Below the pieces are notes generated by a model. That model was not told the origin of the DNA and searched no databases. It was given only the letters and a program-made list of their open reading frames with translations. Shown here one piece after another: positions 40,134 to 48,947 of a stretch of DNA of 57,696 nucleotides; position 1 is the stretch's first letter; the number at the start of each line of letters is the position of its first letter. A program made the translations under genes and the position numbers. This DNA comes from Sphingosinicella soli (GTDB lineage: Bacteria > Pseudomonadota > Alphaproteobacteria > Sphingomonadales > Sphingomonadaceae). The DNA lies in NCBI RefSeq assembly GCF_014199685.1, contig NZ_JACHNZ010000026.1:1-57696 (forward strand), in the 5' to 3' direction.

Positions 40134-41071
40134 CAGACAACCCTGTTCAACAGCGGCTCGCCTGCAGCGAGCCTTCGGACATTCTCTTGGGCGATCGCGA
40201 GGCAGCGCCCCAGCGTCTCGGGCGTCAGCCAGGCGATGTGCGGGCTGAGGACCACCTGAGGCAGCGCGAACAGGGGGTTGTCCGCCCCCGCCGGTTCGGC
40301 CGCGAACACATCGAGCCCGGCGCCGCGCAGATGCCCGGCGCGCAGCGCATCGGCGAGCGCGGCCTCATCGACGAGCTCGCCGCGCGCCGTGTTGATGAGG
40401 ATCGCGCCCGGCTTCATCGCCGCGATCGTGCCGCGCCCGATCATACCCTGCGTCTCTTCGGTGAGCGGCGCGTGGAGCGACACGACATCGGCCTCTGCCA
40501 GCAGATCGGCGAGCGGGAGATACGCATAAGGGACATCGGCCTTGGCTGCGCGCGCCGTATAGACGACACGCGCGCCGAGCGCTTCGAGCGCGCGCGCCAG
40601 CCGCGCGGCGGTGTTGCCGAAGCCGACCAGCCCCACGGTGCGGCCCGCGATCTCGCCGACGCCGTCGAGCACGGCGGAGTCCGCCTCCCAGCCCCGCCCC
40701 GCGCGCGTCATCGCATCGAAATACGGCGTGCGGCGCAGCACCGACAGGAGCAGCGCCAGAGCCATTTCGGCGACGGCCTGCGCATTGACGCCGGGCATGT
40801 TGCACACCGCGACGCCCGCGTCTTTCGCAGCATCAAGCGCGATCGTATTGACGCCCACGCCGAGCTTCTGAACGAGCTTCAGCTTCGGCGCGGCGGCGAT
40901 ATGATAGGGCCGCACCGGTGTCAGCACGTGGAGCAGCACCTCCGTATCCGCCATCTCGCGCCGGAAACCCGCGTCATCGGCTTCATCGACAATGGTAATG
41001 CCGCTGCCGAAGACAGCGTCCACCTGCGCGCGAAACCCCGCGCTCGGGCGCGCGTGGAGCAGGATCTTCAC
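40133..41071 (-). CDS. D-isomer-specific 2-hydroxyacid dehydrogenase
   Basis: A 312-residue NAD-dependent dehydrogenase. It has the Rossmann motif VGLVGFGNTAARLARALEAL, the Arg of the active site in LINTARGELVDE, Glu in LDVFAAEPAG and His in VLSPHIAWLTPE. It should interconvert a D-2-hydroxyacid and a 2-oxoacid. The start is GTG 41071, overlapping the enolase stop (GTGA). Its place right after a kinase and an enolase homologue suggests action on the product of those steps, perhaps a 2-oxoacid. The substrate is unknown. Confidence 0.9.
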   Translation of the reverse strand: MKILLHARPSAGFRAQVDAVFGSGITIVDEADDAGFRREMADTEVLLHVLTPVRPYHIAAAPKLKLVQKLGVGVNTIALDAAKDAGVAVCNMPGVNAQAVAEMALALLLSVLRRTPYFDAMTRAGRGWEADSAVLDGVGEIAGRTVGLVGFGNTAARLARALEALGARVVYTARAAKADVPYAYLPLADLLAEADVVSLHAPLTEETQGMIGRGTIAAMKPGAILINTARGELVDEAALADALRAGHLRGAGLDVFAAEPAGADNPLFALPQVVLSPHIAWLTPETLGRCLAIAQENVRRLAAGEPLLNRVV

Positions 41072-42369
41072 GTCATCAGCCTCGCCGCCACAGGCGCCGC
41101 GAAGGCGGATGCGCCCGCGAAGACCGCATCGCCGCCCATCGCCTCCTCGATGCGCAGCACCTCGTTCCACTTCGCCATGCGCTCCGATCGCGTGAACGAA
41201 CCGACCTTGAGCTGGCCCGCATCCCACCCCACGGAAAGGTGCGCGATGGTCACGTCCTCGGTTTCGCCCGAGCGCGCCGAAACGATCGTGCCCCAGCCCT
41301 TCGCGCGCGCCGCATCGAGCGCCGCCTTCGCCTCCGTCACCGTGCCGACCTGATTGACCTTGATGAGAGCGGCGTTGCACGCGCCGTGTGCGGCGGCGAT
41401 TTCGACACGCGCGGCGTTTGTGACCAACACATCGTCGCCGATGATCTGCACGCTGTCTCCGATGCGCGCAGTGACGTTCGCCATCGCGGCGAAATCGTCC
41501 TGCCCGGCGGGGTCTTCGATCGACAGGATCGGGTATTGCTTCGCCCAGCCCACGACGAGGTCCGCCATCGCCTCGCCCGACAGGCGATGCCCATCGAGCG
41601 CGAGGCGATAACCGCTTGCATCGCCAAGCTCGTTCGCGGCGATATCGAGCGAGATGAACACGTCCTCGCCGGGGCGGAAGCCCGCAGTCTCGATCGCCTT
41701 CGTCAGCGTACCGAGGGCATCTTCATTGGACTCGAAATTGGGCCACCAGCCGCCCTCGTCGGCAACGCCCGCTATCGCGCCTTTCGCCGCCATCAGCCGC
41801 CCGGCCGCGCGGTAGACCGCGTCGGTGATCTCCAGCGCGCGGCGGAACGAACCCGCATGGGGCGCCATCACCATGAAATCCTGCACGTCGGTGCGCCGCC
41901 CGGCGTGCGCGCCGCCGCCGAAGATCTGAATTTCGGGAAGCGGAATCCGCACCGGCCTGCCGCCCGAAAGCCAGCGCCACACCGGTTCGCCCGCTGCTGC
42001 GGCCGCCGCGTGCAGCACCGCCATCGACACGGCGACGAGCGCGTTGGCGCCGATCTCCCCCCGGTTCGGCGACGCATCGAGCGCGACGAGCGCAGCATCG
42101 ACCGCCGCCTGATCCGCAGCATCGCGCCCGACGAGCGCAGGCGCGACCTTGCCGACGATATTGGCGACGGCGCGCGCGACGCCCATGCCGCCGAACGCCT
42201 CGCCGCCGTCGCGCAGGTCGATCGCCTCGTGCGCGCCGCGCGACGCGCCCGCAGGCGCTATGGCCCTGCCGATCACGCCGCCCGCAAGCACCACCTCCGC
42301 CTCCACGGTCGGGCGGCCGCGCGAATCCCAGAGCTGGCGGCCCTTGATGCCGATGATTTCGCTGTTCAT
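41068..42369 (-). CDS. Divergent enolase paralogue
   Basis: A 433-residue enolase-superfamily protein clearly related to phosphopyruvate hydratase (DSRGRPTVEAEV, GVADEGGWWPNF, SIEDPAG, IGDDVLVTN, IKVNQVGT, SGETED, GQLKVGSFTRSERMAKWNE). Metal ligands and lysines are kept (Asp242, Glu285, Asp312, Lys337, Lys388, Glu205). Key substrate residues differ: GASTGS is GASRGA (43-46), GGEHA is GGAHA (152-156), QEF is QDF (164), and SHRSGET is SARSGET (Ala365 for the active-site His). It is therefore unlikely to be the glycolytic enzyme. Linked overlaps with a kinase upstream and a D-2-hydroxyacid dehydrogenase downstream suggest dehydration of a phosphorylated acid. Such enolase paralogues are known in phosphonate natural-product clusters. 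Confidence 0.88.
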   Translation of the reverse strand: MNSEIIGIKGRQLWDSRGRPTVEAEVVLAGGVIGRAIAPAGASRGAHEAIDLRDGGEAFGGMGVARAVANIVGKVAPALVGRDAADQAAVDAALVALDASPNRGEIGANALVAVSMAVLHAAAAAAGEPVWRWLSGGRPVRIPLPEIQIFGGGAHAGRRTDVQDFMVMAPHAGSFRRALEITDAVYRAAGRLMAAKGAIAGVADEGGWWPNFESNEDALGTLTKAIETAGFRPGEDVFISLDIAANELGDASGYRLALDGHRLSGEAMADLVVGWAKQYPILSIEDPAGQDDFAAMANVTARIGDSVQIIGDDVLVTNAARVEIAAAHGACNAALIKVNQVGTVTEAKAALDAARAKGWGTIVSARSGETEDVTIAHLSVGWDAGQLKVGSFTRSERMAKWNEVLRIEEAMGGDAVFAGASAFAAPVAARLMT

Positions 42370-43373
42370 TCCCGTCCTTCCCGCCATGCGGCGATAATCT
42401 GTTCGAGGTCTGTGCCGGACTCTGCATCAGGGCCGGCAAGCAGAGCCTTCGCCCGGCTTCGGATTTCAATCCGGTCCGCATCATCGGTGAGGTACGGCGC
42501 GGGCGATTTGCCGTCGACGCGCGCGAGGAGCAGCGCGGCCGTGAGCGCGCCCGCACGCTGCATGAACGCGTCCGCATCTTCCCAGTCGATGCCCGCGCGG
42601 TAGGCCGCCGCCATTGCTGCGGCAGATGCCGTCAGCCGCGCTGCGTTCGGCTTCAGCCACACCGCCTTCAGCAGCAGGTGCGTGGTGCAGAACGCGAGGT
42701 CGAACGCCGGGTCGCCGTACACCGCGCATTCGGCATCGAGAAATACCGGGCCGCCCGGCCCGACGAGAATATTCTTCGGGCTGACATCACCGTGAACGAG
42801 CGCGACGTGCCGCGCTTCGAGATCGTCCGCGAGCGTCTGCAGCCGCTGCGCGACGTCCGCGTGATGCTGCGCAACATAAAGCAGGAAGGGCTCCACCCGC
42901 AGCGCATGGAACAGCGCGCCCGTATCGAAGTCACGGGCAATCGCGGGATCGTTCGCGGTCGCCGCGTGAATGCCGACGAGCGCGGCGCCGACCTTTGCGG
43001 CAAACGCCGGATCGACGCGCCCGGCGATCATCTCGTCCTTCCAGACCGGATGCTGCGCCGGTTCCAGAAAGCCCATCGCGAACAGATGCGCTTCGGGCAC
43101 CTCCGCCAGGATCGCGGGCACGATATCGGGGGCCAGCGCGCCAACACGCCGCAGCCAGCGCACCTCGCTTTCGGCGCGCTCGACCGGCGCGAACCAGTCC
43201 GCCTCGACGCGAAGCTTGGGAAGCGCGCGCTTCACCGCGAAGCTGCCCTTCGCCGTATCAACGCGCCACACGTCGCAGGAAACGCCGCCCGACAGCGCCG
43301 TCATCTCCGGCGTCTCTCCCGGCGCGACGAGGCCGCTAGCGCGCAGGTGTTCGATGACCGTTTCGTCCCGCAC
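42366..43373 (-). CDS. APH/choline-kinase family phosphotransferase
   Basis: A 335-residue small-molecule kinase of the protein-kinase-like APH fold. It has an ATP-site Lys in SFAVKRA (Lys48), the catalytic loop ALVHGDVSPKNILVG (His194, Asp196, Asn201) and the metal Asp in VFLDAECAVYGDPAFDLAFC. The sequence is nearer to sugar/choline/methylthioribose-type kinases than to resistance enzymes. It overlaps the enolase gene by four bases. The pair suggests that a hydroxyl of the pathway intermediate is phosphorylated before an enolase-type elimination. The substrate is unknown. Confidence 0.86.
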   Translation of the reverse strand: MRDETVIEHLRASGLVAPGETPEMTALSGGVSCDVWRVDTAKGSFAVKRALPKLRVEADWFAPVERAESEVRWLRRVGALAPDIVPAILAEVPEAHLFAMGFLEPAQHPVWKDEMIAGRVDPAFAAKVGAALVGIHAATANDPAIARDFDTGALFHALRVEPFLLYVAQHHADVAQRLQTLADDLEARHVALVHGDVSPKNILVGPGGPVFLDAECAVYGDPAFDLAFCTTHLLLKAVWLKPNAARLTASAAAMAAAYRAGIDWEDADAFMQRAGALTAALLLARVDGKSPAPYLTDDADRIEIRSRAKALLAGPDAESGTDLEQIIAAWREGRE

Positions 43374-43388
43374 TGCGCGCCATCCCCT

Positions 43389-44519
43389 TCAGAGCTTTTC
43401 GCGAATCCAGCCCGCCATCAGGTCTGCGGCATCGTCGCGGTGCTTCGTCGAGTCCTCGAAATAGTGCGCGCCGGGAAGCATCTCCAGCCGCTTGTCAGCC
43501 GATCCGATGAAATCGAAGATTTTCTTCGCGTCGCTCGGGAAGACGCCCGTATCCGCCGAGCCCTGCACGACGAGCGCGGGCATATCGAACTTGCTGAGGT
43601 GCGGCTGCCCCATGCACTTCGAGGTTTCGAGGCTCCACATCGACAGCCACGTCTTGATCGTATTGAAGCGGCCGATGCTCGGTGAGCGGTTGGCGACCGC
43701 AGGATCGCCGCGATAGCACTGGCCGGGGGCGCGGTCGGAGGGGTCGATCGCCGGGTCCATGAAGCGCAGGTCTCCCCACACACGGAACAGCGGGAACAGG
43801 CGGTCGGGAATGCCCGCAGCGTTGAGGCGCGCAAGCTCGGCCTTCGCCCAGTCGGTGATGCGCTGGTTGCGCGCGCGCTGCGCGGCCCGGTAGCGGTCGA
43901 TGAATTCGGCCGAATACGGAGGCCCGTTGTCGGGGTTGAAGGGATCGAGCGCCGGATCGGTCGCCACCGGATCGGTCTCGTCGATCACCGAGGCGTCCAT
44001 CCAGTCGGTGAGCACCTCGGGGCGGCCCTGATGCGCGTTGAGCGAAATGTAGAGGTCCGCGCCCGGCAGGTTCGCAAGCACGTCGTGGCCCGCGCCGGTG
44101 AGCGCGGTGTGCATCGTCGGCTTTATCGCCTCGGCGAGATAGGCGCCCATCAGCGAGCCGCCGCCCGAATTTCCGAGGATGACGATCCGCTCCACGCCCG
44201 CCTCTTCGCGCAGCCAGCGCATGCCGACGCTGATATCGATGAGCGCGTGCTCCAGCAGGAACTGGTCTTCAAAGCCGCGATAGCGCGTGTTCCACCCAAG
44301 GAAGCCGAAGCCGCGCCGCGCGAAATAGGGCGCGATATAATGCTCGGCGAAATCGACATTGTAGTGCACGGCGATCACCGCAACCTTCGGCCGCGCGCCC
44401 TTCGCCGTCCAGTAGATGCCCTGGCACGGATGCCCCCCCGCCTGGATGCGCGGCGCGGTGGCCGATGCGCGGCCGATGAAGACGGCATCGAGCCCTTCGC
44501 TACCGTTCGGGTCCATCAT
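43389..44519 (-). CDS. Alpha/beta hydrolase
   Basis: A 376-residue alpha/beta hydrolase. It has the nucleophile elbow IVILGNSGGGSLMG (Ser118), an acid region (VQGSADTGVFPSD) and His in EMLPGAHYFED. Long insertions between the elbow and the C-terminus form a cap (NAHQGRPEVLTDWMDASVID). Relatives occur in aromatic and xenobiotic clusters, where they cleave esters or C-C bonds. It is the first gene of the minus operon hydrolase-kinase-enolase-dehydrogenase-hydrolase. GGGGGAG precedes ATG 44519, and the operator site 44539-44556 lies 19 bases upstream. Confidence 0.86.
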   Translation of the reverse strand: MMDPNGSEGLDAVFIGRASATAPRIQAGGHPCQGIYWTAKGARPKVAVIAVHYNVDFAEHYIAPYFARRGFGFLGWNTRYRGFEDQFLLEHALIDISVGMRWLREEAGVERIVILGNSGGGSLMGAYLAEAIKPTMHTALTGAGHDVLANLPGADLYISLNAHQGRPEVLTDWMDASVIDETDPVATDPALDPFNPDNGPPYSAEFIDRYRAAQRARNQRITDWAKAELARLNAAGIPDRLFPLFRVWGDLRFMDPAIDPSDRAPGQCYRGDPAVANRSPSIGRFNTIKTWLSMWSLETSKCMGQPHLSKFDMPALVVQGSADTGVFPSDAKKIFDFIGSADKRLEMLPGAHYFEDSTKHRDDAADLMAGWIREKL

Positions 44520-44538
44520 CTCTCCCCCTTCGATAAAT

Positions 44539-44556
44539 TACTTAGCTATCGAAGTA
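44539..44556. promoter_or_regulatory. Cluster operator site 3
   Basis: TACTTAG-CTAT-CGAAGTA, a 7-4-7 inverted repeat with one mismatch, 19 bases upstream of the five-gene operon start (44519). Confidence 0.65.
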
Positions 44557-44587
44557 TATACCGCGCATCTCCGGCGGGTCCAGCCCC

Positions 44588-46222
44588 TCATCGCTCCGCG
44601 CTCGAGAATGGCAGCGAATAGCCTTCGAGCCGTGTGCGCAGGATTTTCTTGTCGACCTTGCCCGTGGGACCGAGCGGGATTTCATCGACGATCAGCACGT
44701 CGTCGGGCACCCACCATTTCGCGACCTTGCCGTCGAGCCAAGTGAGGAATTCGCTGCCGTCGGACGCCTCGCCGTCCTTGAGTTGCACGAGCAGGATCGG
44801 CCGCTCGTCCCACTTGGGATGCGTGACGCCGATCACCGCCGCGTACTGCGCCTTCGGGTGGCCCACGACGATGTTTTCGATATCGATCGAGGAAATCCAT
44901 TCACCGCCGGATTTCACGATGTCCTTCGCGCGGTCGGTGATCTGAACGTAGCCGCGCGCGTCGATCGTGGAGACGTCGCCGGTGTCAAAAAAGCCTTCGC
45001 TGTCGAGCACATTGCCGCCCGCGCCCGCGTAGTAGCCGCTTGCGACGGTCGCGCCCTTGACCTTGAGCCGCCCCGGCGTGCGCCCGTCGTGCGGAAGGCG
45101 GTTGCCGTCATCATCGGTGAGCTTCAGTTCGATGCCGCAGAGCGCCCGCCCCTGCTTCAGCTTGTGCGCGATCTGTGCGTCCTCATCCATCGCCGCGACT
45201 TCGGCGGTGGGGACGGAGATGGTGGCGAGCGGCGACGTTTCGGTCATGCCCCAGCCCTGGATCACATCGACACCGTAGTCGCGGAACGCGCGGATGATCG
45301 ATTCCGGGCACGCCGAACCGCCGATCGTGGCGCGTTCCAGCGTCGTGAAGCGTGCGCCCGTCGTCTGCACATGCTGGAGCAGCGCCTGCCACACCGTCGG
45401 CACCCCGCCCGCATAAGTGACCCCTTCGCTTTCGATCAGTTCGTAAAGCGAGGCGCCGTCGAGATTCTGCCCCGGTAGCACGAGCTTCGCGCCCGCCGCC
45501 GGCGCCGCATAAACGACGCCCCACGCATTGGCGTGATACATCGGCACCACGAGCAAGGCCGTATCGCGCGCCGAAAGCGCCAGCGCATCACGCTGCAACG
45601 CCATCAGCGCGTGGAGGTAGTTGGAACGGTGCGCATAGAGCACGCCCTTGGGATTTCCGGTCGTCCCCGACGTGTAGCAAAGCCCGCACGCAGTGCGTTC
45701 ATCGAAATCGCCCCATTGAAAATCGGCGGATTCGCCTGCGATCCAGTCGTCGAAGGCGATCGCTTCGAAATCGGCCGCAGGCAGACCCGCGCGGTCGCAG
45801 AGGAAAACCACCAGTTCGATCGACGGCACGCTTGCAAGCAGCGCCGGGATCAGCGCCGCGCACGCCGGATCGGCGATCAGCACGCGGTCTTCGGCTTCCC
45901 CCGCGATATAGGCGAGCTGTTCGGGGAACAGGCGGGGGTTGAGCGTGTGGCAGACCGCGCCCATCCCCGCGATCCCGTACCATGCCGCAAGGTGCCGCGC
46001 GCCGTTCCAGCCGAGCGTCGCGACCCGGTCGCCGAGCCTGATCCCGGCGCGCGCCAGCGCATTCGACACGCGCTTGGCATCGGCATGCACCTGCGCATAG
46101 CTGCTGCGCGTGACAAGCCCCTGCGCATCGCGCGAAACGATCTCGCGCGCGCCGTGCCACGCGGCGGCGTGGTCCAGCAGGCGGTCAACCGTAAGCGGCC
46201 AGTCCTGCATCAATCCCAGCAT
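44588..46222 (-). CDS. AMP-forming long/medium-chain acyl-CoA ligase type
   Basis: A 544-residue ANL ligase. Motifs are LCYTSGTTGNPKGVLYAHRS, GWGMTETSPLATI, FFDTGDVSTIDARGYVQITDR, KDIVKSGGEWISSIDIENI and the catalytic Lys in IPLGPTGKVDKK. The KSGGEWISS hinge sequence is typical of the medium/long-chain and cinnamate-type branch. ATG 46222 with GGGGAGG upstream is preferred to TTG 46225. It is divergent from the MarR gene, with the palindrome at 46259-46276 between them. Confidence 0.92.
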   Translation of the reverse strand: MLGLMQDWPLTVDRLLDHAAAWHGAREIVSRDAQGLVTRSSYAQVHADAKRVSNALARAGIRLGDRVATLGWNGARHLAAWYGIAGMGAVCHTLNPRLFPEQLAYIAGEAEDRVLIADPACAALIPALLASVPSIELVVFLCDRAGLPAADFEAIAFDDWIAGESADFQWGDFDERTACGLCYTSGTTGNPKGVLYAHRSNYLHALMALQRDALALSARDTALLVVPMYHANAWGVVYAAPAAGAKLVLPGQNLDGASLYELIESEGVTYAGGVPTVWQALLQHVQTTGARFTTLERATIGGSACPESIIRAFRDYGVDVIQGWGMTETSPLATISVPTAEVAAMDEDAQIAHKLKQGRALCGIELKLTDDDGNRLPHDGRTPGRLKVKGATVASGYYAGAGGNVLDSEGFFDTGDVSTIDARGYVQITDRAKDIVKSGGEWISSIDIENIVVGHPKAQYAAVIGVTHPKWDERPILLVQLKDGEASDGSEFLTWLDGKVAKWWVPDDVLIVDEIPLGPTGKVDKKILRTRLEGYSLPFSSAER

Positions 46223-46258
46223 CAATATCCTCCCCGGATTTTGTTTATCGATTCAACA

Positions 46259-46276
46259 TGCCTAGTAATCTAAGCA
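46259..46276. promoter_or_regulatory. Cluster operator site 4
   Basis: TGCCTAG-TAAT-CTAAGCA, a 7-4-7 inverted repeat with one mismatch. It lies 36 bases from the ligase start (46222) and 93 bases from the MarR start (46370), so the MarR gene may be autoregulated from it. Confidence 0.65.
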
Positions 46277-46369
46277 TAAAGGCCGAACAAGAATGTACGG
46301 CGCTGCGCGCCTGTGCAACCGCTCTGCCTTCCGCTATCCCGACCAAGAGATCAACGTCCGGCGGGCACA

Positions 46370-46810
46370 ATGCGCGACAACCAGCTCATCATGCACCTGT
46401 TCCAGCGCTTCTGCTGGCTCGACGACGGGCTGCAGGCGCGCCTGCACGATCGCGGCTGGCCCGATGTCAGCCGCGCGCAATCGATGGTGATGGTGAACGT
46501 CCTCAGCGGCTTCGTGCGCCCCGCCGAGATCGCGCGTCGCATGGGCGTTTCGCGCCAGGCGATCCACACGACGATCGCGCAGCTGGTCGAAATCGGCATC
46601 CTGACGCTGGAGCCCGATCCGCACGACAAGCGGCAGCGCCGCGTCGCCGTGACGGCGTACGGCGCGCGCATGCGCAGCGACGCGCAGCAGGCGATGGATG
46701 CCGTGTCCGCCGCCGTGAAGAATGCGATCGGCGCGGCCAGCTATGATGCGTTGCTCAGCGCGCTGGAAGCGGATTGGGGCCCGGTGCCCACGGGCCGCCC
46801 GCCGGGTTGA
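46370..46810 (+). CDS. MarR family transcriptional regulator
   Basis: A 146-residue winged-helix regulator. The helix-turn-helix is PAEIARRMGVSRQAIHTTIAQL and the wing carries DPHDKRQRRVAVTAYG. MarR proteins dimerise and bind 16-20-bp palindromes near promoters, leaving DNA when an aromatic or CoA ligand binds. It is the only regulator with a copy of the shared palindrome in its own promoter region, which makes it the better candidate for controlling the cluster. The start ATG 46370 has only a weak ribosome site. Confidence 0.9.
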   Translation: MRDNQLIMHLFQRFCWLDDGLQARLHDRGWPDVSRAQSMVMVNVLSGFVRPAEIARRMGVSRQAIHTTIAQLVEIGILTLEPDPHDKRQRRVAVTAYGARMRSDAQQAMDAVSAAVKNAIGAASYDALLSALEADWGPVPTGRPPG

Positions 46811-46826
46811 CGCGTGTCCGGGCAAA

Positions 46827-46844
46827 TGGTTAGGTTTCGAAGTA
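46827..46844. promoter_or_regulatory. Cluster operator site 5 (weak)
   Basis: TGGTTAG-GTTT-CGAAGTA. The right half fits the consensus well and the left half keeps TTAG. It lies 19 bases upstream of the LeuD-like start (46864). Confidence 0.5.
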
Positions 46845-46863
46845 TTTTTATCGGAACCGGTGC

Positions 46864-47460
46864 ATGGCGTTCGACATCCTCGTTTCTCCCGCCGCGCGGC
46901 TGCCGCTGGCCGATGTGGATACCGATCGCATCCTCCCCGCAAAGCGCATGAAGGGGCTGACGCGGGGCGGCCTCGGCGGGTTCCTGTTCGAACGCATGCG
47001 CTACGACGCGCAGGGCCGGGAGCGGCGCGAATTCGTTCTCAACCAGCCCGAATTTCGCAATGCGCGCATCCTGATCGCAGGCGCCAACTTCGGCTGCGGC
47101 TCCTCGCGCGAACACGCCGTCTGGGCGCTGCTCGACCACGGCATCCGCTGCATCATCGCGCCGAGCTTCGGCAGCATCTTCACGGGCAACTGCCGCGAAA
47201 ACGGTATCCTGCTCATCGCGCTTCCCGAAGACGCGCTCGCCGCGCTCGATGCGCGGCTCGACGATGCGCCGACGGCACCGCTCACCATCGATCTGCCGAA
47301 GCAGACGATCAGCGTGACAGGGGATCCGCCGATCCCGTTCGACATCAATCCCTCCGTCCGCCGCCACTTGATCGACGGCCGCGATTCGGTGGAACGCACG
47401 CTGGCACTCGCGGACGCGATCGAGGACTACGAGAGGCGCAGCGCTTCAGAGATCGCGTAG
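46864..47460 (+). CDS. leuD: 3-isopropylmalate dehydratase small subunit-like protein
   Basis: A 198-residue swivel domain of the aconitase superfamily. Stretches are [35 protein letters not shown] (substrate loop) and [22 protein letters not shown]. With the large subunit it would (de)hydrate a substituted malate. It runs convergent to the LeuC-like gene, and their ends overlap by 15 bases, unlike the usual leuC-leuD operon. Its own palindrome site suggests regulation with the catabolic cluster, so the natural substrate may not be isopropylmalate. Confidence 0.88.
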   Translation: MAFDILVSPAARLPLADVDTDRILPAKRMKGLTRGGLGGFLFERMRYDAQGRERREFVLNQPEFRNARILIAGANFGCGSSREHAVWALLDHGIRCIIAPSFGSIFTGNCRENGILLIALPEDALAALDARLDDAPTAPLTIDLPKQTISVTGDPPIPFDINPSVRRHLIDGRDSVERTLALADAIEDYERRSASEIA

Positions 47461-48885
47461 ATCGACGATCCGGCCCGTAACCGCCGCCGCTGCGGCCATC
47501 GCCGGGCTCATCAGATGCGTGCGGCCGTTTCGGCCCTGCCGGTGTTCGAAGTTTCGGTTGGAGGTGGAGGCGCAGCGTTCGCCGGGGTCGAGGCGATCCG
47601 GGTTCATGCCGACGCACAGCGAGCAGCCCGGCTCGCGCCAGTCAAAGCCTGCCGCCACGAGAATCCGGTCGAGCCCTTCCGATTCGGCCTGCTTGCGGAC
47701 GAGCCCCGACCCCGGCACCACCATCGCGCGCACGCCCTGCGCGATACGCCTGCCCCGGGCGATGGCGGCGGCGGCGCGAATATCCTCTATGCGGCTGTTA
47801 GTGCACGATCCGATGAAGACGCGGTCGATGGGCAGGCCCGCAATCGCCGTCCCCGGCCGCAGATCCATGTAGGCGAGCGCGCGCTCGGCAACGATCCGCT
47901 GCGCGGCATCGGCAATCGCTGCCGGATCGGGGACGCGCCCGTCGATGGCTATCGTTTGCGCCGGGGTGATGCCCCAGCTCACCATCGGCGGGATCGCGGA
48001 CCCGTCCAGCCGGATATCGCGCGCGAACACGGCGTCCGCATCGCTCGCCAGCGCCGCCCAGCGGTCCACGGCGTGCCTCCAATCCTCGCCGCGCGGCGCG
48101 GCGGGACGGCCTTCGAGATAGGCGAGCGTCGTCGCATCGGGCGCGATCAGTCCGGCGCGCGCACCCATCTCGATGCTGAGATTGCAGAGCGTCATGCGCC
48201 CTTCCATCGAAAGCGCGCGCACCGCGCTTCCGGCGAACTCCACGACATGCCCCGACGCGCCGTCGACACCGATGCGCGCAAGGACGGCAAGCGCCATGTC
48301 CTTTGCGGTAACGCCGGGCGCGAGCGTGCCGTCGATGCTGATCCGCATCGTTTTCGCCTTCTCCGCGCGGATCGTCTGGGTCGCGAGCACATGCTCGATC
48401 TCCGAGGTGCCGATGCCGAAGGCGAGCGCGCCGAACGCGCCGTGCGTGGAGGTGTGACTGTCCCCGCACACGATGGTCATGCCCGGATGCGTGCGGCCCT
48501 GCTCGGGCGCAACGACATGCACGATGCCGTTGCGCGGATCGCCCATGTCGAACCGCACGATGCCGAACGCCTCGCTGTTCGCGGTCAGCATCTCGATCTG
48601 CGCGCGCGCCTCGGGATCGCGGACGGCACCGGCCCCTGCCTGCTGGTTTTCCGTCGGCACACCGTGGTCGAAGAGCGCCAGCGCCCGTTCCGGGCGGCGC
48701 ACGCTCAGTCGGCGCGCGGCGAGCCCGGCAAACGCCTGCGGCGAGGTGACTTCATGCAGAAGATGCAGATCGACATACAGCAGCGCCTCGCCCTCATCCT
48801 CGGCGACCAGACGGCTGTCCCAGATTTTTTCGTAGAGCGTGCGTCCCCGCTCCGCAACGATCAGCCCTTCAAGCGGCCACGCCAC
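47446..48885 (-). CDS. leuC: 3-isopropylmalate dehydratase large subunit-like protein
   Basis: A 479-residue aconitase-superfamily protein. [4Fe-4S] ligands are Cys361 in [12 protein letters not shown] and Cys421/Cys424 in [11 protein letters not shown]. Other landmarks are [35 protein letters not shown] and SIEMGARAG. The start is GTG 48885 with AGGGAG upstream, giving about 13 extra residues before the usual LeuC N-terminus. It resembles true LeuC strongly; location in the accessory cluster, separate promoter and palindrome suggest a dedicated catabolic dehydratase. Housekeeping leucine synthesis cannot be excluded. Confidence 0.9.
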   Translation of the reverse strand: MAWPLEGLIVAERGRTLYEKIWDSRLVAEDEGEALLYVDLHLLHEVTSPQAFAGLAARRLSVRRPERALALFDHGVPTENQQAGAGAVRDPEARAQIEMLTANSEAFGIVRFDMGDPRNGIVHVVAPEQGRTHPGMTIVCGDSHTSTHGAFGALAFGIGTSEIEHVLATQTIRAEKAKTMRISIDGTLAPGVTAKDMALAVLARIGVDGASGHVVEFAGSAVRALSMEGRMTLCNLSIEMGARAGLIAPDATTLAYLEGRPAAPRGEDWRHAVDRWAALASDADAVFARDIRLDGSAIPPMVSWGITPAQTIAIDGRVPDPAAIADAAQRIVAERALAYMDLRPGTAIAGLPIDRVFIGSCTNSRIEDIRAAAAIARGRRIAQGVRAMVVPGSGLVRKQAESEGLDRILVAAGFDWREPGCSLCVGMNPDRLDPGERCASTSNRNFEHRQGRNGRTHLMSPAMAAAAAVTGRIVDLRDL

Positions 48886-48903
48886 GCCCGTCTCCCTGAA
48901 ATT

Positions 48904-48921
48904 TAATTAGTATTCTAATTA
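48904..48921. promoter_or_regulatory. Cluster operator site 6 (perfect)
   Basis: TAATTAG-TATT-CTAATTA, a perfect 7-4-7 inverted repeat, 18 bases upstream of the LeuC-like start (48885). Confidence 0.7.
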
Positions 48922-48947
48922 TTATTCGGGGAGAAGGAAAGGGCCTC

